From positions 1 to 9,514 of the forward strand of contig JACMKG010000452.1 in assembly GCA_014380255.1 (NCBI GenBank): 9,514 nt of DNA, read 5' to 3'. The notes under the pieces are model-generated. The model did no database searches. It saw nothing but the letters and a program-made list of their open reading frames with translations, and had not been told where the DNA came from. Positions 1-5,760 of the stretch are shown here, piece by piece. Positions within the stretch are counted from its first letter, which is position 1; each line of letters starts with the position of its first letter. The position numbers were made by a program, and so were the translations under genes. This DNA comes from Prolixibacteraceae bacterium (lineage in GTDB: Bacteria; Bacteroidota; Bacteroidia; Bacteroidales; Prolixibacteraceae).

Positions 1-30
1 ACAAGTAAATTTGAAGAATTAATTGCCTGA
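1..30 (+). CDS. possible C-terminal tail of an upstream gene (partial)
   Basis: Frame 1 reads nine sense codons (T S K F E E L I A) and then TGA at 28-30. The codons look ordinary, and the AT-rich non-coding leader begins right after the stop, so this could be the end of a gene that starts before the window. Nine codons are too few to identify a product, and an open stretch this short arises easily by chance. Confidence 0.3.
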   Translation, partial: TSKFEELIA

Positions 31-134
31 GAAAAAAACATGTTTTGCAACAGGGTTAATTTTTATTCTAATATCTTTAAAATGCTTAATTTCAGCACAA
101 ATTATTTTCATTTACCCTCTTTCTTCTAGATGTA
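31..134. other. AT-rich intergenic leader, no gene seen
   Basis: No convincing reading frame occurs here. It contains a perfect 12-bp palindrome at 35-46 (AAAACATGTTTT). At 53-59 GGGTTAA is an inverted copy of the TTAACCC motif repeated further downstream. The palindrome lacks a GC-rich stem and a T tract, so it is not called a terminator. Confidence 0.5.
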
Positions 135-173
135 TTAACCCGAAATTAACCTCAGCTTAACCCGCCTGTAAAC
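135..173 (+). promoter_or_regulatory. helically phased TTAACC direct repeats, putative activator site
   Basis: TTAACC occurs exactly at 135-140, 146-151 and 157-162, each start 11 bp after the last. A degenerate fourth unit (GTAAAC, 168-173) keeps the same spacing. Six-base units separated by 5 bp put every site on the same helical face. This is the layout bound by OmpR/PhoB-family response regulators; the B. subtilis PhoP box, for example, is TTAACA-like with the same spacing. The array lies 32 bp upstream of a putative -7 element and about 100 bp upstream of the cytochrome start, a suitable place for an activator. The regulator family is inferred; only the repeats are seen. Confidence 0.5.
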
Positions 174-186
174 ATCAATTAAAGCC

Positions 187-212
187 TTGCTAATTGGTAT
201 ATATTAGCTTTG
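187..212 (+). promoter_or_regulatory. putative Bacteroidota-type promoter for the cytochrome/oxidoreductase genes
   Basis: TAGCTTTG at 205-212 matches the Bacteroidota -7 consensus TAnnTTTG exactly. The best -33 candidate is TTG at 187-189, leaving a 15-bp spacer, shorter than the usual 17-21. A poor -33 box fits a promoter that needs the activator suggested by the phased repeats just upstream. Transcription would start near 218-222, leaving a leader of about 55 bases before the ATG at 275. Confidence 0.45.
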
Positions 213-274
213 TCTGAAAATTTGTTCAAAATACCTTGGTGTAAAAGGTTAATGATATACGATTAAATAAGTTT

Positions 275-1798
275 ATGAAGATTTGGGATTCAATACGTAC
301 TTACTTTACAAAGCGTAGTACCTTTGTTTTAATCATAGCGGGCCTGTTTCTGGGGCTGATCTTTATGCTTGCGGGAAGCAAGGCTGTATCCTATACATCG
401 ACCGATGAATACTGTATGTCGTGTCACGTGCATCCGCATGCCGAGCAGAGCTGGAAACTATCTCCCCACTACAACAATCAATCAGGTGTAGTGGTGCATT
501 GCACCCAGTGCCATCTTCCCCCCAAAGGGCATGGAATGTTGCCTGCCAAAATCAAACACGGGGCCATCGACCTGTATGGATACCTCTTTAAAGATACGGC
601 CGATATTAACTGGGAAGCCAAACGAACATTGGATAAGGCCAAAAAGTTTGTTTATCCCGAATCATGCGTCAGTTGCCATCAGAATTTATTTCCCAAGACA
701 CTTTCGGTGGAAGGAGAGAATGCCCATCTTAATTTTATTACCAGCAAAACGGATGTCAGCTGCCTGAACTGCCACCTGGATGTGGGCCATTTCGACCCCC
801 GAAGAAAACACGAGCACAACAAGAACTTTGGAGCCAACGGCGCCGAAAGCTCTGTGGTGTTTACAGAACCTGCCGAGGTAACCACGTTCAGCAACTTCAC
901 TGAAAAGATTCCGGGAACAAGCCTGTCATTCGAGATGGTAGCCATCCCTGGAGGGCAGTTCATGATGGGAAGCCCAAAGAAAGAACCTTTCCACAAGCCT
1001 GATGAAGGACCGGCACACCCGGTAAAGCTCTCTCGCTTTTTCATGGCTAAAGTAGAAGTCAGCTGGGACGAATACCTTGAATTTTTCAAAGCTACCTCTT
1101 CGCAGGGACGCAAGGAGATGGTAGAAAATGAAAACGTGGATGCCATATCCGGGCCTACCCCACCGTGGGGAGCTCCCGACCAGGGATGGGGCAAAGGATC
1201 AAGGCCGGCCATTACCATGTCCTGGAAAGCTGCCAACACCTATTGCCAGTGGTTATCGAAAATGACCGGTAAGAAATACCGCCTGCCCACCGAAGCCGAA
1301 TGGGAATATGCCGCTCGCGGAGGCACCAAAACGCCATACTTCTTTGAAGGCAATCCAAAGGATTTTTCTTCGGAAGGCTTCTTCCGGAAAATCATGGGAC
1401 CTGATACGGCCGTGATCCAGTCGTACGTGATTTACAAGGAAAACAGCCCTGCCATGACTCAGGAACCGTCAGTAGTGAAAGAAAATCCATTCGGATTGAA
1501 AAACATGCTGGGTAACGTGTATGAGTTCTGTTCCGACTATTATTCACCTGATGCTTATAAAACTTATGCAAAGGGTGTGGTGAATCCCAAAGGGCCTAAA
1601 AAAGGCCAGGAACGCGTCATCAGGGGCGGCTCATTTAAAAGTGATGCAAGGGATGTAAGAAGCGCTTCACGTGACTTTACCAAAAGCAAGGCCTGGTTGG
1701 TAACCGACCCGCAAATGCCCAAGAGCATCTGGTGGTATTCTGATAATATTGATGTAGGGTTCAGGGTGGTGTGTGAACCCGATGAGAATGTAAAATAA
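275..1798 (+). CDS. membrane-anchored tetraheme NapC/NrfH-type cytochrome c fused to a SUMF1/FGE-like domain
   Basis: The 507-residue product has one N-terminal membrane segment (about 17-33), then four CxxCH heme sites at 47-51, 76-80, 131-135 and 163-167. This is the pattern of NapC/NirT/NrfH quinol dehydrogenases, which pass electrons from membrane quinol to periplasmic partners. Residues about 219-500 form a SUMF1/formylglycine-generating-enzyme fold: the GGxFxMGS entry near 226-233, RLPTEAEWEYAARGG at 336-350, NMLGNVYEF at 410-418, RVIRGGSF at 447-454 and GFR at 495-497. The copper-binding cysteines of true FGE, expected just after RGGSF, are absent (KSDARDVRSASR), so sulfatase activation is unlikely. 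The domain may bind a partner or ligand, or serve another chemistry. No NrfA-like partner is present; the next gene starts 11 bases on and is a Tat-exported oxidoreductase. The ATG at 275 immediately precedes the membrane anchor; no strong ribosome site is seen. Confidence 0.88.
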   Translation: MKIWDSIRTYFTKRSTFVLIIAGLFLGLIFMLAGSKAVSYTSTDEYCMSCHVHPHAEQSWKLSPHYNNQSGVVVHCTQCHLPPKGHGMLPAKIKHGAIDLYGYLFKDTADINWEAKRTLDKAKKFVYPESCVSCHQNLFPKTLSVEGENAHLNFITSKTDVSCLNCHLDVGHFDPRRKHEHNKNFGANGAESSVVFTEPAEVTTFSNFTEKIPGTSLSFEMVAIPGGQFMMGSPKKEPFHKPDEGPAHPVKLSRFFMAKVEVSWDEYLEFFKATSSQGRKEMVENENVDAISGPTPPWGAPDQGWGKGSRPAITMSWKAANTYCQWLSKMTGKKYRLPTEAEWEYAARGGTKTPYFFEGNPKDFSSEGFFRKIMGPDTAVIQSYVIYKENSPAMTQEPSVVKENPFGLKNMLGNVYEFCSDYYSPDAYKTYAKGVVNPKGPKKGQERVIRGGSFKSDARDVRSASRDFTKSKAWLVTDPQMPKSIWWYSDNIDVGFRVVCEPDENVK

Positions 1799-1809
1799 TA
1801 ATAATCCCC

Positions 1810-3159
1810 ATGGAAAACAATAATAAAGGTTTTAACAGAAGACAATTTCTTGGATCAACCGCCCTGGCTGGTATCGGATTATTGGGTGCCAGTGCCATTC
1901 TCTCCGGTTGTAAAAAGACAAAGGATGCCCGCGAACTTGGCTTGCCACCAATTTTAAAGGCAGCACCTAAAGGAAAGAAACTGAGGGCCGGACTGGTAGG
2001 CGTAGGCAACCGTGGAACAGGCGCAGCCATGAATTTTATAAGCAGTGGACCGGATTTACACATTGTAGCACTGGCCGATGTGTTTGAAGATAAGATACAG
2101 GCAACCCGTGAACGTTTTGCCAAGCTGAAAATGGATATCCCGGCAGAGAATTGCTTTACCGGATTTGACGGATATAAAAAACTGATGGCCTTACCCGATG
2201 TGGATGTCGTGATACTGGCTACCCCGCCGCAATTCAGACCAGATCATTTCAAGGAAGCCGTCATGCAGAACAAGCATGTTTTCATGGAAAAACCCGTGGC
2301 TGTTGACCCCGTGGGTATTCGTTCGATCATTGCCAGTGCCAAAAAAGCACAGGCTATCGGGTTGAATGTGGTAACAGGCACTCAGCGCCGTCACCAGCAG
2401 GATTATATTGAGACCTACCAGCAGGTAGCCAACGGGGCTATCGGCAAACCGGTTTCTGCCAGGGCTTTCTGGAACCAGAACCACGTGTGGTTCCGCACCC
2501 GCGAGGAAGGATGGGACGATATGACATACATGCTGCGCAACTGGAATAACTTCTGCTGGCTTTGCGGCGATCATATCCTGGATACCCATGTGCACAACAT
2601 CGATGTGATCAACTGGTTCTTGGGTCGCAATCCTGAAAGCGCCATCGGGTACGGAGGCCGTGCCCGCAGGCTAACGGGTGACCAGTACGACTTTTTCAGC
2701 ATTGATTTTGATTACGGCGACGGGGTTTTCTCGCACAGCATGTGCCGCCAGATCGACAACTGCGCCAACGGAACCGGGGAGTTTATCATGGGAACAGAAG
2801 GCTACACCAATTGCGTGAACACCATCTGGAACATGGATGGATCGGTGAAATGGAAATTTGAATACGAGAAAGATGAGAACGGCAATGAGACAAACCATGT
2901 CAAGATTCCGCCTTACGTGCAGGAACACATGCACCTTGTTCATTGTATACGAACGGGTGAGTATGTGAACCAGGCTGAAGAGACGGCCAACTCAACGCTC
3001 ACGGCTATCATGGCCCGTACGGCAGCCTATACGGGTAGAAAAGTTACATGGGAAGAGATCTTCAAATCAGATATGGATTTAGGTCCGCAGAAGTTAGAAT
3101 TTGGTCCGGTAGATATGGTCTTTGAAGTGCCTGTCCCTGGAACGCCGCACAAGGCATAA
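1810..3159 (+). CDS. Tat-exported lipoprotein Gfo/Idh/MocA-family oxidoreductase
   Basis: The 449-residue product begins with a twin-arginine signal (NRRQFLG, 9-15), a hydrophobic stretch and a lipobox LSGC at 31-34, predicting a folded lipoprotein exported by Tat and anchored at Cys34. Residues from about 58 form the Rossmann domain with GVGNRG at 64-69. EKP at 160-162 supplies the family lysine (K161). The C-terminal substrate domain has D258-x3-H262-x2-D265, the usual catalytic signature. Family members oxidise or reduce sugars and cyclitols with tightly held NAD(P), and some act through 3-keto intermediates. Tat export allows the cofactor to be loaded in the cytoplasm. The gene starts 11 bases after the cytochrome stop, so the two are probably cotranscribed and may exchange electrons. 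The sequence after Cys34 (KKTKDARE) lacks the acidic surface-export signal known from some Bacteroidota, so a periplasm-facing protein is favoured. The substrate cannot be told. Confidence 0.88.
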   Translation: MENNNKGFNRRQFLGSTALAGIGLLGASAILSGCKKTKDARELGLPPILKAAPKGKKLRAGLVGVGNRGTGAAMNFISSGPDLHIVALADVFEDKIQATRERFAKLKMDIPAENCFTGFDGYKKLMALPDVDVVILATPPQFRPDHFKEAVMQNKHVFMEKPVAVDPVGIRSIIASAKKAQAIGLNVVTGTQRRHQQDYIETYQQVANGAIGKPVSARAFWNQNHVWFRTREEGWDDMTYMLRNWNNFCWLCGDHILDTHVHNIDVINWFLGRNPESAIGYGGRARRLTGDQYDFFSIDFDYGDGVFSHSMCRQIDNCANGTGEFIMGTEGYTNCVNTIWNMDGSVKWKFEYEKDENGNETNHVKIPPYVQEHMHLVHCIRTGEYVNQAEETANSTLTAIMARTAAYTGRKVTWEEIFKSDMDLGPQKLEFGPVDMVFEVPVPGTPHKA

Positions 3160-3163
3160 AAGC

Positions 3164-3274
3164 CAGTGGTCAGTAATTAGGAATCAGTGGTCTGCAGATG
3201 GCCTCCGCTGAACTTGGAACTTGGAACTTTAAACTTTAAACTTGGAACTTTAACTAATACTAACTAATAACTAA
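3164..3274. repeat. gap built from 7-bp tandem repeats (STRR-like)
   Basis: The spacer between the two oxidoreductase genes is mostly heptamers. The first set is CAGTGGT, CAGTAAT, TAGGAAT, CAGTGGT (3164-3191). The second set, after 19 unique bases, is six head-to-tail units at 3211-3252: AACTTGG, AACTTGG, AACTTTA, AACTTTA, AACTTGG, AACTTTA. The third is ACTAATA at 3253-3259 and 3263-3269, followed by ACTAAAG. Three different heptamer types in about 110 bases resemble the short tandemly repeated repetitive sequences described in cyanobacteria. The set ends a few bases before the next ATG, so a change in copy number could alter the leader of the downstream gene. Confidence 0.8.
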
Positions 3275-3280
3275 AGGAAA

Positions 3281-4594
3281 ATGGACAACAAAAGCACGCG
3301 CAGAACATTTTTACGCAACTCACTTTCAGTAGTGGCCGGAACGTTGGTTATCCCTCATATTATTCCCTCATCGGCAATGGGAATGAACGGGGTTGTTCCG
3401 CCAAGCGATCGTATCGTAATGGGATCTATCGGAGTAGGCTCACAAGGAACTGGCAACATGAAAGGCTTCCTGCCCCGCAAAGAAGTTCAGTTTGTGTCCA
3501 TGTGTGATGTGGATACCGACCACCTTGAAAAGGCCTCGGCCATAGTTAACAAGTATTATAAAAATACCGATTGCCGTACTTATAAAGATTACCGTGAATT
3601 CCTTGAAAAAGAAAAAATTGATGCTGTATGCATCTCTGTTCCCGACCATTGGCATAGCTTAACTTATATAGCAGCTGCAAACAAGAAACTGGACATTTAC
3701 GGTGAAAAGCCACTGGCCCGAACCATCAGTGAAAGCCAGCAGATTGTAAAGGCTGTTCAGAAAAACAAGATTATCTGGCAAACCGGAAGCTGGCAGCGCT
3801 CGGTAGCCAATTTCCACAAGGGCGCCGAGTTGGTTTTCAACGGACGCCTTGGAAAGATTACCCATGCAGAGGTCGGTTTGCCCAACGCCAACAAGCTGGT
3901 TGGAATGCCCTCGATAAAAGAAGTGCCTGCCGAACTTGACTGGGATTTCTGGTTGGGTTCAGCCCCTAAAGTGCCTTACCGCGGGGTATGTCACTGGAAC
4001 TGGCGCTGGATTCTGGATTATTCAGGTGGCCAGCTTACCGACTGGGCCGGGCATCACATCGACATCGCTCACTGGGGATTAGGCCTTGATCGTACAGGTC
4101 CAATCGAAGTATCGGGTGAAGGAGTATACCCTGGAGCTAACGAATTGTACAACGTACCGGTTGAATTTGATTTCAACTGCAAATATAAAAACGGAATCAA
4201 GATCCGGGTTGCCAACTCTTCCAGACTGGAAAAAGGAATGGGCGTTACCTGGTATGGCGAAAATGGCTGGATTCATGTAGACCGCGGAGACGTGATAACC
4301 GCCTCTAAACCTGAGCTTCTTTCCGTTGAGCTGGGAGCAAACAAAAAAGCCCTTTACAAGAGCAACGACCATACAGGCAATTTCCTTGAATGTATCCGTA
4401 CACGCAAAGAAACCATCACGCCTGTTGAAGTGGCTCACCGTTCCATTTCTGTTGGCCTTTTGGGCGAAATTGCCATGACCACCAAACAGGTGATTAAATG
4501 GGATCCTGACAAGCAACAAATCATTAATAACGCTGAAGCCAGTAAACTGCTTACCAGAAGCTTCCGCGCTCCATGGAAATTACCAACTATTTAA
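3281..4594 (+). CDS. Tat-exported Gfo/Idh/MocA-family oxidoreductase (second copy, different subgroup)
   Basis: The 437-residue product has a Tat signal (TRRTFLRNS, 6-14, then a hydrophobic stretch to about 33) without a lipobox cysteine, so it should be released to the periplasm or held by its uncleaved signal. The Rossmann domain shows GVGSQG at 51-56, PDHWH at 121-125 and EKP at 142-144 (K143). The C-terminal domain carries GGQLTDWAGHHID at 249-261, giving the D254-x3-H258-x2-D261 signature. This tryptophan- and histidine-rich motif is frequent in the secreted Bacteroidota and Planctomycetota branch of the family. It is clearly divergent from the preceding oxidoreductase, so it is not a recent duplicate; the two may take successive steps on one substrate. 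AAAGGAAA just before the ATG at 3281 is the most SD-like sequence in the block. A terminator follows 67 bases after the stop. Confidence 0.87.
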   Translation: MDNKSTRRTFLRNSLSVVAGTLVIPHIIPSSAMGMNGVVPPSDRIVMGSIGVGSQGTGNMKGFLPRKEVQFVSMCDVDTDHLEKASAIVNKYYKNTDCRTYKDYREFLEKEKIDAVCISVPDHWHSLTYIAAANKKLDIYGEKPLARTISESQQIVKAVQKNKIIWQTGSWQRSVANFHKGAELVFNGRLGKITHAEVGLPNANKLVGMPSIKEVPAELDWDFWLGSAPKVPYRGVCHWNWRWILDYSGGQLTDWAGHHIDIAHWGLGLDRTGPIEVSGEGVYPGANELYNVPVEFDFNCKYKNGIKIRVANSSRLEKGMGVTWYGENGWIHVDRGDVITASKPELLSVELGANKKALYKSNDHTGNFLECIRTRKETITPVEVAHRSISVGLLGEIAMTTKQVIKWDPDKQQIINNAEASKLLTRSFRAPWKLPTI

Positions 4595-4660
4595 TAGTTA
4601 CACTCATATATTTAATGCTTTTTCATCCTTTAACCGGGATACTGTTCTAAACCAACCAAT

Positions 4661-4708
4661 GACTGCCAGCAAGGAGATAGGGATAATCTCTGAACTGGCA
4701 GTCTTTTT
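4661..4708 (+). terminator. rho-independent terminator after the second oxidoreductase
   Basis: Perfect 9-bp arms GACTGCCAG (4661-4669) and CTGGCAGTC (4695-4703) are followed directly by five T residues. The loop contains a second small stem, GAGAT (4674-4678) with ATCTC (4686-4690), making an elongated stem. It closes the cytochrome/oxidoreductase block. Confidence 0.85.
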
Positions 4709-4767
4709 ATTGCTTGTGTCTCATCAATGGCTGAATCACAAGCGAAAATCTGTATCTTTAACCTTTC

Positions 4768-4797
4768 ATTTTCAGCCGGTTTTTCCCAGCTGAAAAT
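4768..4797 (+). promoter_or_regulatory. 9-bp inverted repeat in the leader of the glycosyltransferase operon
   Basis: ATTTTCAGC (4768-4776) and GCTGAAAAT (4789-4797) are perfect inverted arms around a 12-base pyrimidine-rich centre. The element ends 39 bases before the glycosyltransferase start and could be an operator dyad or an mRNA leader hairpin. No T tract follows it, so it is not a standard terminator. TATCTTTA at 4753-4760, just upstream, resembles a -7 box but has no -33 partner. Confidence 0.45.
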
Positions 4798-4836
4798 AAT
4801 AATGTTAAGAGAAGCAATTGCCTAAAAACCAAAACT

Positions 4837-5760
4837 ATGTTTTCACTGATCATTCCTGTTTATAATGAAGAAGGTTTGATTGATGAACTGGCCTCACGCA
4901 CCATCAAGGCGGTCGAGTCGTTCATCTCAAACTATGAGATCTTGTTTATAAACGATGGAAGTACAGACAATACGCTCAGTAAATTAATTGAAGTTCGCAA
5001 ACGCCATTCAAGAATTAAGATTGTTGACCTGTCGCGCAATTTTGGCCACCAGGCTGCTTTTACCGCAGGTCTGGAGCTGTCGATGGGCAACTACGTGGCC
5101 ATGATGGATGGCGACCTGCAGGATCCCCCCGAACTGCTGGCAGAGATGTATCACAAGATCAAAGAAGAAGGATTCGATATTGTCACCGGTAAAAGAATAG
5201 GCCGAAAAGGAAAAAGACTTCGGTTAACAACCAACCTGTTCCATGCCTTCTTTAAGAAGGTGGCCGGAATGGATGATATGGAAAACTCGGGCAACTTCTC
5301 GATGATGAACCGGGCGGCCGTTAATGCCCTTGTGAAGATGAAAGAATCTATTCGCTACCTGCCCGGATTACGCTCTTTCATTGGCTTTAACCAGGGATTT
5401 GTGGAGTATGTAAGAGAAGAACGCGTGGGAGGAGAACCCAAGATGACCTTTAGTAAACTGATGATGCTGGGCGCGGATGCAATCTTTTCATTCTCAAATT
5501 TCCCCATCAAGGTATGCCTTATCCTTGGAATGATGGGAACCTCTGTATTCCTGCTTGCAGGAATGTATGTACTGGCAGCCAAAATACTTGGCTTTGCCTT
5601 GATTGGATGGTCTTCCACAGTACTTAGCATTTATTTCCTGGGTTCCATTCAATTGATATTTCTGGGTGTGGTCGGAGAATATGTGTATCGCATTTACAAG
5701 GAATCGCAAAAGCGGCCCATCTACCTGGTGAAGAAGTTTTACGACGCAGAACCGGAATAA
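4837..5760 (+). CDS. DPM1/GtrB-type family 2 glycosyltransferase (polyprenyl-phosphate sugar synthase)
   Basis: The 307-residue product has the GT-A fold of family 2 glycosyltransferases: IIPVYNEE at 5-12, NDGSTD at 39-44 and the nucleotide-sugar/metal motif DGDLQDPPE at 91-99 (D91, D93). SGNFSMM (151-157) and RYLPGLRSFIGF (173-184) are typical of the DPM1/GtrB/ArnC branch. Two membrane segments follow (about 225-247 and 259-283), then the conserved tail GEYVYRIYKESQKRP. Enzymes of this branch transfer a sugar from UDP- or GDP-sugar to undecaprenyl phosphate on the cytoplasmic face; which sugar cannot be told. Length is normal. The stop overlaps the next start by one base (TAATG at 5758-5762), implying translational coupling with the GT-C enzyme that would use the lipid-linked sugar. 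Confidence 0.9.
   Translation: MFSLIIPVYNEEGLIDELASRTIKAVESFISNYEILFINDGSTDNTLSKLIEVRKRHSRIKIVDLSRNFGHQAAFTAGLELSMGNYVAMMDGDLQDPPELLAEMYHKIKEEGFDIVTGKRIGRKGKRLRLTTNLFHAFFKKVAGMDDMENSGNFSMMNRAAVNALVKMKESIRYLPGLRSFIGFNQGFVEYVREERVGGEPKMTFSKLMMLGADAIFSFSNFPIKVCLILGMMGTSVFLLAGMYVLAAKILGFALIGWSSTVLSIYFLGSIQLIFLGVVGEYVYRIYKESQKRPIYLVKKFYDAEPE

Noticed and set aside
679..1239. Open frame of 186 codons on the - strand within the cytochrome/SUMF1 gene
   Set aside because: It is opposite a well-supported gene with clear heme and SUMF1 motifs, and its translation shows no recognisable domain. Treated as a shadow frame.
1613..1675. Active formylglycine-generating (sulfatase-activating) enzyme
   Set aside because: The two copper-binding cysteines expected after the RGGSF motif are replaced (KSDARDVRSASR), and no sulfatase gene is nearby.
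2191..2595. Open frame of 134 codons on the - strand within the first oxidoreductase
   Set aside because: Shadow of the Gfo/Idh/MocA coding sequence; no domain, and no start context of its own.
4079..4519. Open frame of 146 codons on the - strand within the second oxidoreductase
   Set aside because: Shadow of a conserved catalytic region; the translation is not recognisable.
4753..4760. TATCTTTA as the -7 element of a glycosyltransferase promoter
   Set aside because: The last base differs from TAnnTTTG, and no TTG lies 17-21 bases upstream, so it is mentioned only as a weak candidate.
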